A stretch of DNA of 64,000 nt from PRDV01 sp963710865 (GTDB taxonomy: Bacteria > Babelota > Babeliae > Babelales > Babelaceae). Below, one piece after another: positions 45,655-54,317 of the stretch. The translations under genes and the position numbers were made by a program. Position 1 is the stretch's first letter; every line of letters begins with the position of its first letter. The notes under the pieces were generated by a model that was not told where the DNA came from, searched no databases, and worked only from the letters and a program-made list of their open reading frames with translations. The stretch covers positions 744,001 to 808,000 of the forward strand of contig CAVQBR010000002.1 of the NCBI GenBank assembly GCA_963710865.1, in the 5' to 3' direction.

Positions 45655-46377
45655 TTAATACAAGAAGCCAAAGAGCCACAACGGAATTTTGTTGCCTGCT
45701 CCTCTCTCCATATCATCACAAGCACAAAATGCCTGTTGGTGATCTTTAATTTGTTCAAAGCCTTTCTTGCGGCCACCGATTTCGAAAAGGTATTGAGAAT
45801 CGACGAGAAAATCTCCTGATAGGGGAAGCTCAGCTTGGTGATGGAGGCCCACCATGCTCAGAAAGAATGTTTCGCGCATAGTACCGCTATTTGCTTTTTG
45901 CAGAGCAAGAGCATTCAGAAGATTTGTATTATCAAGATATACTTTGCCAGCTGCATCGATACGGCCTATCTTACTTGAGGCTTTTGGTAGCACTTTAATC
46001 AGGTGAGCTTTTTCTAGATGTTGAAAGTATGCTTTAACAGTACGAGTATCGCCAACCGAAATGATCTCTTTCAGGCGTTCCCAGCTGGGGGTGAAAGGAA
46101 CTGATTGAGCAATGAATAGGAGTAATGATTTGATCTTTTGAATCGTAATTCCTGAAAGATGAGGATACAAAGCAACGAGATCTACTTCGAGAGTCGCTTC
46201 TATGTTTTGCTGTATGGTAATTTGAAATGCGAGTTCATCTTCCATTTCTTTAAAATATGGGTAATAGCCGCGAATTAAGTAGCGTTCAAATTCAAGGAGA
46301 ACTTTGAGCTGAGCATTTTCAAGAGACATTAGTATGTGCGCAGCTAATCGAGGATGATCTGAGATAATCTCTTGAAG
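45655..46377 (-). pseudogene. AAA-ATPase (DUF4143 family), C-terminal part only
   Basis: The frame from about 46377 to the stop at 45655 encodes LQEIISDHPRLAAHILMSLE, FERYLIRGYYPYFKEME, a winged-helix-like KEIISVGDTRTVKAYFQHLE, YLDNTNLLNALA and the family end (FEIGGRKKGFEQIKDHQQAF, then NKIPLWLFGFLY). This is the C-terminal two thirds of an AAA_14/DUF4143 protein. Walker A and B are missing because the sequence stops at the junction near 46378-46392, beyond which lies an ANK gene on the other strand. It cannot hydrolyse ATP. Confidence 0.8.
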
Positions 46378-46392
46378 GGGGAGGGGCGACAG

Positions 46393-46884
46393 GGAGCAGA
46401 TATAAATAAGGCAGCTGGCGATGGAACAACAGTATTGTTTGTGGCAGCTTGGTGTGGTCACGCTGAAGTAGTTCAGGCTTTGTTGGCTGGAGGGGCAGAT
46501 ACGGAAAGTACCTACCTGGGTGCAACACCCTTATCAGTAGCTATTCAGAATGGTCATGAAGCTGTTGTTAAGATATTACAAGCTGCTGCCCGAACAAATT
46601 CTTTTATAACCGGGAGCTCAGATGCAAACATCACCCTAATTGACGGTGAGCAAGAAAATCCTGTTTCTAATCCAGACGATCCACTTTCTGCTTCGACCGC
46701 AAAAAAGCGCGGTGAAGGAGAGGCGGAATTGGAGCAAGAAGATGCAAAACGTGTTGCTTTTGAAGATCTAGGGAATGCTGAGCATTTTGTAAGCTCAGAA
46801 GAGAATCACGCTGCCAATAAACGCACAGAAGGTGATGCTGAGTTAGAACAAAGAGATGGTAAGCGTCGAAATGAGTCTGAATAG
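46393..46884 (+). pseudogene. Ankyrin gene, 3' part only, after a recombination junction
   Basis: It starts mid-repeat (GADINKAAGDGTTVLFVAAW, then CGHAEVVQALLAGGADTEST) with no ATG or signal peptide. Two repeats are followed by a polar tail with a duplicated motif: KKRGEGEAELEQEDAKR and NKRTEGDAELEQRDGKR. The 5' part must have been lost when this DNA was joined to the truncated ATPase on the left. A TTG at 46372 could serve as a start but lies within ATPase-derived sequence. Confidence 0.75.
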
Positions 46885-47004
46885 TTTCAAAATCCATTTG
46901 ATCATACGAATCTGGAGCTAACTTGAAATCATGTTCACTAAACGAATGCTCGATAGCTAAGCAACTCACTCATTGGATTGACGGAGCTACCATTTAAGAA
47001 AATC

Positions 47005-47032
47005 TTGACTTATAGATAATATTTGTTATACT
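47005..47032 (+). promoter_or_regulatory. Promoter of ssrA
   Basis: TTGACT (47005-47010), 16-bp spacer, TATACT (47027-47032), about 30 bp before the mature 5' end. Confidence 0.7.
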
Positions 47033-47062
47033 TAATACTGAATTGAGATCTTTGAATTTCTC

Positions 47063-47444
47063 GGGGGCGTACTGGCTTCGACGTGATGTGTGAAGCATAA
47101 AGTGCATGTCGAGCTTTGACTCAGTGCTCGTAAAAAAAGGGTTAAAACAATAAGTGCAAACTTATACACTGCCCCAACTGCAAATATGCAGTCGGCAGCT
47201 GCATTCGCTTAAGAGCCTATGCAACTTGTTCGTATCATGTGCCTATTGGTGAAACGAACTCGTATTACAAATAATAGGATTTTCAAGGTAGGTTTCCTTG
47301 GTAAGTAGCTTGAAAATACACCAACCAAGTTTGCAAGGGGCACGTGTCTTTAAGGACCTTTGCAAGAACTAAAAAAGACTAAGCATGTAGTGCTGTATGT
47401 GGATTGTGTTGCGGACATGGGTTCGACTCCCATCGCCTCCACCA
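47063..47444 (+). ncRNA. ssrA: Transfer-messenger RNA (tmRNA)
   Basis: The 382-nt gene starts GGGGGCGTACTGGCTTCGAC and ends with T-arm ATGGGTTCGACTCCCAT, acceptor CGCCTCC and an encoded ACCA. The acceptor stem has a G3-U70 wobble, the alanine-identity pair. The resume codon GCA is at 47156. The tag ORF (47156-47212) encodes ANLYTAPTANMQSAAAFA and then TAA. The 3' part has the usual GACTAAGCATGTAG. With SmpB it frees stalled ribosomes and marks the products for proteolysis. The tag ends -AAFA rather than the common -ALAA. A paralogous RNA follows 138 bp later. Confidence 0.97.
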
Positions 47445-47517
47445 AATTTTCTTCTTTACCCCCCTTTTAATTCATTTCCAAGTCTATGCTTATCTTTTAA
47501 TAAAAATTCCCAAATTA

Positions 47518-47547
47518 TTGACAATGATAAAACTTTCTTGCTACTCT
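47518..47547 (+). promoter_or_regulatory. Candidate promoter of the tmRNA-like RNA
   Basis: TTGACA (47518-47523) and TACTCT (47542-47547, 18-bp spacer; GCTACT gives 16 bp). A start near 47555 would leave a short leader before the closing stem at 47583, as in tRNA-type precursors. Confidence 0.45.
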
Positions 47548-47582
47548 AAAAGTAGATAGGTTGAAATATACGAAATTTTGCG

Positions 47583-47938
47583 GGAGGCGAATCAGCTAAT
47601 GATGTTTGTTCGCAGGCTAAAAAGCGCAAGTCGAGTAAGATGACCCCTGTGCTCGTAATAAATGGGTCACGTTATGCGTGGAGGAAAGCTCCACGAACAT
47701 CGGGTCCAAAGAGATCCGCTGTACTTATGAGCTCAACGATATTCCCTTGATCTGTAAGCTCATAAGGTACCAAGGGAATGTGAGACACGTTCATTCGTTA
47801 GGAGTCTCACTGATGGAAAAACGAATCGTAAGATAAGAATCGAGTCTTTGCGATATATCTTGTGTACCACAAAGACTATACTTGAACGGCTTTTTAGAAA
47901 TGTCGGACAAATGTGAGTTTTTAATTCATACGCCTCCA
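47583..47938 (+). ncRNA. tmRNA paralog without evident tag ORF, CCA or G3-U70 pair
   Basis: The ends pair as an acceptor stem: GGAGGCG (47583-47589) with CGCCTCC (47931-47937). H2 is long: 47604-47611 with 47905-47912, CTAAAAAGC (47617-47625) with GCTTTTTAG (47889-47897), and CAAGT (47627-47631) with ACTTG (47880-47884). Four H-type pseudoknots follow the tmRNA order. PK1: 47632-47635/47652-47655 and 47641-47646/47664-47669. PK2: 47724-47733/47757-47766 and 47741-47749/47771-47779. PK3: 47780-47786/47804-47810 and 47793-47799/47820-47826. PK4: 47830-47835/47856-47861 and 47843-47850/47870-47877. Sequence landmarks shared with ssrA are GTCGAG...TGCTCGTAA, AAAGACTA, CGGAC and CGCCTCCA. Where the tag should be, a perfect 7-bp hairpin (47677-47695) sits instead. 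The T-loop is TTTTTAA. The pair at 3-70 is A-U, and CCA is not encoded. Probably a repurposed tmRNA. Confidence 0.8.
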
Positions 47939-47949
47939 TAAAATCTAGT

Positions 47950-47980
47950 AGGGGATCTTTGCAAAGGGTCCCTTTTTTTT
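47950..47980 (+). terminator. Intrinsic terminator of the tmRNA-like RNA
   Basis: Stem AGGGGATCTTT / AAAGGGTCCCT (one mismatch, two wobble pairs) ends in eight T, 12 bp after the closing acceptor stem. Confidence 0.8.
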
Positions 47981-48007
47981 ATTTACATTTAGAACTAAGG
48001 AGGAGTT

Positions 48008-48748
48008 ATGTCTTTACGTATTGCTAGTGCATTACTTGTTTTGGTGAGCTGCTCTCTCGTGTCAGCGAAAGAAAAACCAGTAGAATCTGTTGAGATTCAA
48101 GCAAATAAGGCGTATCTTCGCTGGAAAAGTACTGCTCCGGCTTCACCACTTTCAGAATCGTTACGAGAGCTCTTGGGGAGTGATAAAGCACTCACTTTTT
48201 TGAGTGAAGCAGCGGTAGGTCCTTCCCAGGAGTATCTCAATCTTAAGGAGTCGAGGGAAGCGATATCAAGTATTATGGATAAGTTTTTAAAGCAATTCAA
48301 TCCGGAAAATAAACGCAAGGTGGACCGTGCGCAATTGTATGAGCTCATTGAAGAAATGATCTCTCCACATAGTGTCTTTCAAGCTCGATCGAATGCAACT
48401 GACCCATTAGAGGTAGCATTTGCCACTCTCATGGATACCCTGCGTGAAGAAAAGACGCGTGTTGGTACAGACCTTGAAGAATGGGCTCTTAAATTCTTAA
48501 CTGCAGATTCTCTTATTCTTGCTATCCAGGTAATGGAGAAATTTAAAGTGCAGGGTAAGAGTTTTTTTGAATTATCAGGCAAAAATAAAAAGCTCGTTTT
48601 ACGAGCAGCAGCAGATCTGATACTAAATCGATTCTCATCAAATCTCAGGGCCGTACAAGAGAAGTTCAGATTTTCATTGCCTACACGAATTGATGAAGCC
48701 CTTCGTGAAAAGGTGCTAGAGTTTCTGCAGGGGACATTTATCCGGTAA
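48008..48748 (+). CDS. Exported helical protein of unknown function (246 aa)
   Basis: Strong SD (AAGGAGGAG). The signal peptide is MSLRIASALLVLVSCSLVSA, cleaved near KEKPVE. The mature protein is helical and charged (EYLNLKESREAISSIMDKFL, DTLREEKTRVGTDLEEWALK, DEALREKVLEFLQGTFI), with no transmembrane span, Cys or enzyme motif. I recognise no family. It follows the terminator of the tmRNA-like RNA, so it must use its own promoter. It ends 5 bp from the convergent ANK gene. Confidence 0.8.
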   Translation: MSLRIASALLVLVSCSLVSAKEKPVESVEIQANKAYLRWKSTAPASPLSESLRELLGSDKALTFLSEAAVGPSQEYLNLKESREAISSIMDKFLKQFNPENKRKVDRAQLYELIEEMISPHSVFQARSNATDPLEVAFATLMDTLREEKTRVGTDLEEWALKFLTADSLILAIQVMEKFKVQGKSFFELSGKNKKLVLRAAADLILNRFSSNLRAVQEKFRFSLPTRIDEALREKVLEFLQGTFIR

Positions 48749-48753
48749 GAGTG

Positions 48754-51700
48754 CTACCTAAAGAGTGTCGCTTTTAATCTCTCTTTCACTAACAATTGTA
48801 TCGTGATGTAAAAGTTTCTAAACTTTGCGGCGTGGGCTATGTGTTCTGGAGTTATATGTGCACCAGCTTCTAAGATTCTATTAATATCTCTATGAGATTC
48901 GGTTCCTAGGGCATACCATAATGCATCATGATTAGTAGGATCTACCTCATTGATATCACAGATCTCATTTTCAATAAGCCATTTTGCGCCCTCAAAATCT
49001 CGCATTTCAAGAGCATTAAGAAGTAGGTTCCTACCATTCGAATCTCGCCAACTTATGAGTCTGGGCTTCCAAAGGTTTTTGTATTTTTCAATGAGCGGGA
49101 TGTCGAGAAAAAGTGTCGCCATTTGAAACACTGATTCCAAAAAATTGCATTCGACCAGTGATTCATCAATCTTATCATGAGATCTGAATGCCAAATAGTT
49201 TTGTAGTTCTGTAAAGTAATCTTGTATAGCTGTCTTCTCGAAATTGTATTGAAGTGCAAAGGGATCTACAAGGTTTTCTCTCACAAGAAATCTCATCATC
49301 GCTCTATTGTTGTCAAAAGATGACCTCGTAGAACTAAAAAAAGCCTTCCTTAAACTATCTGCATCAAGCTTGGCACCTGCATTCAAGAGAATGCGGACAC
49401 ATTCTATACGTTTCCAGCTTTCTATTGGCCCACATTGAACAGCCAGATGCAAGGGAGATTCGCCTCGACGATTCTTTATGCCAAGTGGAACGCCATGTTG
49501 GACCAAAAGCTCAAGGGCTCGTGGGTGACCATATTCAGCGGCTAAATGCGCTGGGGTAGACATGCCTGTCTTGATTGGAAGATCATTTCTGAGGAGCAAT
49601 TTAATAGCTTCCACATGTCCTCTTTTTGCTGCAAAATGTAAAGCTGTAAAGCCTTCATTCGTTTCAGTATCAATCTGAGCTTCCCAGTCCAATAGAGACT
49701 CAATAGCTTCACTAAATCCTTTCTCTGCTGCAAAGTGTAGAGCTGTAAACCCCTTCGGTGTCTCAGCATCAACATGTGCGCCCCATTGTAAAAGCTTAGT
49801 AAGAATTTTTGTATTGTTATGCTGAGCTGCAAAATGCAAGGGTGTAAAATGATCATGAGTCTGCGCATTAACATCTCCTCCGGCCATCAGTAGACAAGAA
49901 AGAGCTTTGCTGCTCCCGTGAATCGCGGCAAGATGCATTGGGGTGAAATGTAGATAATTGCCTCTGGCGTTAATATCAGCTTTTGAAAGTAACCTACACA
50001 GAAAACTATTGTTATTTTTTGCAGCATAATGAAGTGCTGTAAAGCCTTTTTTGTCTGTAATATTAAGATTGGTTGATGGATGAGATACGAATGATTCCAC
50101 TGCGGCAGTAAGGTTTTTTTTCACTGCGCAATGCAATGGAGTTGAGCCTTCAAAATTTTGTGCATTGCAATCACCACCGTTTATGAAGACAAAATCGATA
50201 GTTGGAAGGTGGCCACTTTGTACTGCACTATGCAAGAGGTTAAAGCCTCTGTAGTCTACAACATTTCCGTCAGCACCATTTCCTAGTAAAAATTCAACAG
50301 CTTCGACCTGCCCGTTTTCAGCAGCACAATGTAACGGGCTCATTGCGCCAGAGTCCTGTGAATTAATCTTTGCATCGCTATTTAATAATAATTCGATAGC
50401 TTTGATATGGCCGTTTTGAGCGGCACAGTGTAAAGGACTTATGCCATTATTGTCTTGGGCATTAATACGAGCGCCATTTTGTATTAAATATTCGATAGCT
50501 TCTATCAGACCGCTTTGAGCTGCGCAATGGAGGATGCTAAATCCCTTGTAATTTGCAGCGTTACCATCAGCTCCCTTTGCTATTAAAAGTTTGAAAGCTT
50601 TAATATGGTTGTTTTTAGCTGCCCAATATAAAGGACTGCAGCCGTCAAAGTCTCGTGCGTTAACATAGGCATTATTCTTAAGGAGAAATTCCATGGCGTA
50701 TACTTGACCATTTTGAGCAGCGAAATGCAGACTGCTTGACCCTTTATAATCTAAGGCAGTACTATCCGCACCTTTGTTTAGTAACAGTTCGAGAGTTGCG
50801 ATATGGCCGCCTTGAGCTGCTCTATGGAAAGGATTTATCCCGTCGTTATTTTGAGCATTAACATCGGCTCCCTTTTGCAATAAAAATTCAATCAACTTAA
50901 GTTGGCCTCCGAGGGCTGCACAATGCAGGATGCTAGAGCCGCCGTAATCTAACGCATTAATGTCGGCATTGTTTTTTAATAAACATTCTATGGTTTCAGG
51001 CAAGCCATATTGGCCTGCCCATCGCACAGGAAAGCCATTTTGGGCTGCCCAATGCAAAGGAGTCATGCCCTCATTATCGCGAGTATTAATTTTAGCTCCG
51101 TTTTGTAATAAAAATTCAATGGCTCGGCGATCGCCGCATCGTGCTCGGAATTTAAATCGGTCAATAGGTTCAATTTTTCTCTGTTGAACGGCCCAATGCA
51201 ATGGACTTAGGCCATCATTGTCTTGAGCACTAATTTTAGCCCCGTAACGCAGTAATAATTCTAGAGAGGAGACTTCGCCGCTTTGAGCCGCCCAATGCAG
51301 AGGTGTAGAGCCGCTATTGTCTTGCGCACTAATTTTAGCCCCGTAATTCAGTAATAATTCTAGAGAGGAGACTTCGCCGCTTTGAGCTGCCCGATGCAAA
51401 GGTGTAGAGCCGCTATTGTCTTTCGTGTTGCAATCGGCACCGTTTTGGAGCGATGAATGGATATGCCCAATGGAGCCACCCGCTGCAGCATAATGCAAAG
51501 CAGTTGGCCCTCTAAGGATTTCTGCATTATTAGCGTTGATGCTAAGTAGCAATTTAAGCATTGAATTTCCATTCTTACCTGCTGCATAATCCAGAGCGGT
51601 AAGGCCTTTAGAGTCTACGGCATTATTATCGGCACCGTTTCCAAGTAACAATCGAATAGCTAATTCGTGATCATGTAGGACCGCCAAATGCAATGGGCGA

Positions 51701-52551
51701 CAGCCTGTATTGTCTGCGCCGTTAATAGAGGCGTTGTTGTCAAGCAACAATTGAATAGATTCAATGCTATTGTATCGAACTGCCCAGTGCAATGGGCTTC
51801 TACCCTCATGGTCTACAATGTTAACATCAGCACCTTTTCTTAGTAATAGTTTAAGAGCTAGCATGCAGTTCTTTTGAGCTGCGAGATGCAAAAGACTGAT
51901 ACCTCTATCATCTTGCGCGTTACATTTAATGTTGTTTATTAATGACGAGCTAATAGCTTCAAACGAACCGTGATTGACTTCGGCTGCATAATGCAGGGCG
52001 GTGCCTCCTCTTGAGTCTACCACATTGACATCAGCTCCATTGGTAAGCAAAAAATTCACTACTTCAATATGACCTTCTTTTGCTGCATAATGCAAAGCGG
52101 AGCGCCCTGTTTCGTCTTGCCAGTTAATGTTAGCTCCTTGAGCAACGATAATTTTTACAGCTTTTAGATCATTTATTTTTGCTGTGACATGTAACAGATC
52201 CTGATGTAAATCATCATAATCCACCTGAAAATGATAAGTGCGTTTTGGTTTGAAGCGCGGCGGACGCCTCGTGTCCCTAAATACATCTCCGCATATTCGA
52301 ATATATCCTTTTGGAACGTAAGTATAATCATCTACTGTAGCTGCTGATAAAGGAGATAAGTCTTCTTCAGATTCCATTTCAATCATAGCGGAAGCGAGAG
52401 ATACGCTCATTGCTGGAATTAGTACGCAGACAGTCCTTGCATTATAAGGCATGAGATTGGGTTTATACATCCAAAGTATGAGCTTTAGCACTCTTTTGAT
52501 AAGGAACCCGATAGTCTCGCGGTTCTCTCTAAAGCTGATCAAGGTCTGCAT
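48754..52551 (-). CDS. Giant ankyrin-repeat protein, probably exported (1265 aa)
   Basis: The ATG at 52551 has SD AAAGGA. A signal-like segment lies further in (residues about 34-55, MPYNARTVCVLIPAMSVSLA), so an internal start at 52452 is possible, but it has no SD. From residue 120 to about 1060 there are about 28 ankyrin repeats of a type distinct from the others (DNxGxTPLHWAAQSGxxxxxELLLxxGAxIxAQ). Two neighbouring repeats near 51230-51400 are nearly identical in DNA. The C-terminal 200 residues are helical with a few degenerate repeats (DSNGRNLLLNALEMRDFEGA). No F-box-like module. Confidence 0.87.
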   Translation of the reverse strand: MQTLISFRENRETIGFLIKRVLKLILWMYKPNLMPYNARTVCVLIPAMSVSLASAMIEMESEEDLSPLSAATVDDYTYVPKGYIRICGDVFRDTRRPPRFKPKRTYHFQVDYDDLHQDLLHVTAKINDLKAVKIIVAQGANINWQDETGRSALHYAAKEGHIEVVNFLLTNGADVNVVDSRGGTALHYAAEVNHGSFEAISSSLINNIKCNAQDDRGISLLHLAAQKNCMLALKLLLRKGADVNIVDHEGRSPLHWAVRYNSIESIQLLLDNNASINGADNTGCRPLHLAVLHDHELAIRLLLGNGADNNAVDSKGLTALDYAAGKNGNSMLKLLLSINANNAEILRGPTALHYAAAGGSIGHIHSSLQNGADCNTKDNSGSTPLHRAAQSGEVSSLELLLNYGAKISAQDNSGSTPLHWAAQSGEVSSLELLLRYGAKISAQDNDGLSPLHWAVQQRKIEPIDRFKFRARCGDRRAIEFLLQNGAKINTRDNEGMTPLHWAAQNGFPVRWAGQYGLPETIECLLKNNADINALDYGGSSILHCAALGGQLKLIEFLLQKGADVNAQNNDGINPFHRAAQGGHIATLELLLNKGADSTALDYKGSSSLHFAAQNGQVYAMEFLLKNNAYVNARDFDGCSPLYWAAKNNHIKAFKLLIAKGADGNAANYKGFSILHCAAQSGLIEAIEYLIQNGARINAQDNNGISPLHCAAQNGHIKAIELLLNSDAKINSQDSGAMSPLHCAAENGQVEAVEFLLGNGADGNVVDYRGFNLLHSAVQSGHLPTIDFVFINGGDCNAQNFEGSTPLHCAVKKNLTAAVESFVSHPSTNLNITDKKGFTALHYAAKNNNSFLCRLLSKADINARGNYLHFTPMHLAAIHGSSKALSCLLMAGGDVNAQTHDHFTPLHFAAQHNNTKILTKLLQWGAHVDAETPKGFTALHFAAEKGFSEAIESLLDWEAQIDTETNEGFTALHFAAKRGHVEAIKLLLRNDLPIKTGMSTPAHLAAEYGHPRALELLVQHGVPLGIKNRRGESPLHLAVQCGPIESWKRIECVRILLNAGAKLDADSLRKAFFSSTRSSFDNNRAMMRFLVRENLVDPFALQYNFEKTAIQDYFTELQNYLAFRSHDKIDESLVECNFLESVFQMATLFLDIPLIEKYKNLWKPRLISWRDSNGRNLLLNALEMRDFEGAKWLIENEICDINEVDPTNHDALWYALGTESHRDINRILEAGAHITPEHIAHAAKFRNFYITIQLLVKERLKATLFR

Positions 52552-52814
52552 TAAACTGTGTCCTTTAGTGCGGAGTCGTCGTTGGCTTGGATTTGTGATC
52601 GTCTAATAAGTGCTCTCTTTTTAAAGATTTATTATCAGTATACCACTTCCAAAATATTTAACATCTTGCATCTACCAGCGGGAAATAGAAAAAGGAGGAG
52701 GCGGAGGGTGAGTTTTTGCATGTTGGACTCCCTTTATCACAGTTATACTGTTATTAGATTCAAATTGTTTTTTGTCAAAAATAATCGCTGAAGAGGATTT
52801 TTCCGATAGGATAC
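52552..52814. other. Divergent spacer between the ANK and skp-like genes
   Basis: I see no gene, RNA or repeat here; only the skp promoter follows at 52815. Confidence 0.4.
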
Positions 52815-52842
52815 TTACAAAAAATATTGCTTATGCTATCCT
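52815..52842 (+). promoter_or_regulatory. Candidate promoter of the skp-like gene
   Basis: TTACAA (52815-52820), 16-bp spacer, TATCCT (52837-52842), about 55 bp before the ATG at 52898. Confidence 0.4.
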
Positions 52843-52897
52843 AGTGCAAGTGCATTATGTTGAATACTATTGTATCTATTACATTAAAAGGACCCCT

Positions 52898-53536
52898 ATG
52901 AAATTATCGATGCGTTATCTCTCTCTGTTATTCTGTGTAGGTTTTTTGGTAAATGCTGAAGCTAAAGAGGAAAAAAAGATGCCTGAGAAAAGGAAGGCTG
53001 TTTCGGCAAAAATTGCAGTGGTTGATGTTCGACGTATTATTACTCAAGATCCTGAAGCGTTGAAATTTGCTTCTGATGAATGGCGTGATCTCTTTAATAA
53101 ATTGCAAGAAACATTGAAACCAGCATTGAAAGAAATAGCTGATTTAGAAGCTCAATATAAGAAGAAAATCGGTGAGCTTGAAACACTTCAGAAAAGTGGT
53201 GTCTCGTCACGAGAAATGCTACGAAAAAAATATGAAGAAGAAGCTGCCCCTCTTGAATACCAGCTTCAAAATCAGTACCAACAACATCAACGGTATTCAA
53301 ATGAGGAACTGTACAAGGCGCAAGCTGTAGTAGGCCCTAAGGTAGAAAAAGCAATTGATGCTGTGTGTGATGCTCAAGAATGGGATTTTGCGATCAGCAG
53401 AGATGCACTGCCTTCACGCAAGGTGGCAAAGAAATTTGATATTACTGATGACGTATTGAATATACTTAATACTCAGTATGCGGCAGAAAAGGCGAAAAAA
53501 GCTGAGCAGGATAAAAAAGGTAAGTCTAAAGAGTAA
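52898..53536 (+). CDS. Skp/OmpH-family periplasmic chaperone
   Basis: The in-frame ORF opens at 52772, but the ATG at 52898 follows AAAGGACC and begins a signal peptide (MKLSMRYLSLLFCVGFLVNA). The mature protein has the OmpH pattern: KIAVVDVRRIITQDPEALKF, then a long charged coiled coil (KEIADLEAQYKKKIGELETL) and a return to beta strands (EKAIDAVCDAQEWDFAISRD). A Lys-rich end follows. Skp trimers hold unfolded outer-membrane proteins in the periplasm, so an outer membrane is likely. A paralog without signal peptide lies just downstream. Confidence 0.88.
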   Translation: MKLSMRYLSLLFCVGFLVNAEAKEEKKMPEKRKAVSAKIAVVDVRRIITQDPEALKFASDEWRDLFNKLQETLKPALKEIADLEAQYKKKIGELETLQKSGVSSREMLRKKYEEEAAPLEYQLQNQYQQHQRYSNEELYKAQAVVGPKVEKAIDAVCDAQEWDFAISRDALPSRKVAKKFDITDDVLNILNTQYAAEKAKKAEQDKKGKSKE

Positions 53537-53725
53537 AGCTAGAATTTCTCGCAGGCTATGGCGACGAGTTAAAGAGGCGCGGATATAAGGGCATTGTTTT
53601 TTATCAAAGCTCAAAGGCGCATGAATTATCTGAGCGGCTCATTGTTTGAAGAACGTAAGTCATCGATGAGCTCTCTTTGGTTGCTCTGTGTGGTCTGGTA
53701 AACGCTGAACTTAAAAAGGAAAAAG

Positions 53726-54310
53726 ATGCCTGAGAATACTGCTGTTTGTGCAAAAATAGCGATTGTTGATGTTGCTCGTATTATTACTCACGACCCAGAA
53801 GCGCTTACATTGGCGTCGCGTGAGTGGAGCGATCTCTTTACTGCATTGCAAGAAACATTAAAACCGGCAATGCAAGAAATTGCGCACTTAGAAGAGCACT
53901 ATAAAAAGAAGATCGCTGAGCTTGAAGCCTTGCAGAAACAAAAGATCGCTGAACTCGAATCTCTTCAGAAAAGTGGTATGTCGCGTGAGACAGTTCATGA
54001 GCGTCATAAGGCTTTGCAACAGATGTTGAGAAAGAAATATGAGGAAGAGGCTGCGCCTGTCGAATATCAATTGCAAAATAAGCACCACCAACATAAATTA
54101 GTTCAAAATGAAGAGCTCTACAAAGCGCAAGCGGTCGTATTAGCCAAAGTCGAAAAAGCGATCGATGCACTCTGTGATGCGCGAGGCTGGGATTTTGCCA
54201 TCAGTAAAGGTGTTCTTCCATCACGAAGGGTGCCAGCGCGCTTTGATATTACTGACGACGTATTAAATATGATTAATACTGAGTATGCAGCTGAAAAGGC
54301 TAAAAAATAG
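53726..54310 (+). CDS. Skp/OmpH-like paralog with a broken signal peptide
   Basis: The ORF starts at an internal Met (MPENTAVCAKIAIVDVARII) after AAAAAGGAAAAAG, an acceptable SD. Upstream DNA (from 53670) still resembles the signal-peptide coding of the previous gene (CTCTGTGTGGT...CTGGTAAACGCTGAA against CTGTGTAGGT...TTGGTAAATGCTGAA). Deletions make it stop after MSSLWLLCVVW and shift again before MPEN. The coiled coil is longer than in the first copy (KKKIAELEALQKQKIAELES, a small internal repeat). The protein is therefore cytoplasmic or non-functional, or the locus is decaying. Confidence 0.75.
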   Translation: MPENTAVCAKIAIVDVARIITHDPEALTLASREWSDLFTALQETLKPAMQEIAHLEEHYKKKIAELEALQKQKIAELESLQKSGMSRETVHERHKALQQMLRKKYEEEAAPVEYQLQNKHHQHKLVQNEELYKAQAVVLAKVEKAIDALCDARGWDFAISKGVLPSRRVPARFDITDDVLNMINTEYAAEKAKK

Positions 54311-54317
54311 GTGAGAA

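Noticed and set aside
47583..47938. RNase P RNA
   Set aside because: AGGAAAG and the paired ends first suggested rnpB, but AGGAAAG lies inside a local 7-bp hairpin, the ACAGAA and GGTAAGAG conserved regions are absent, and four consecutive H-type pseudoknots plus ssrA-shared motifs fit tmRNA.
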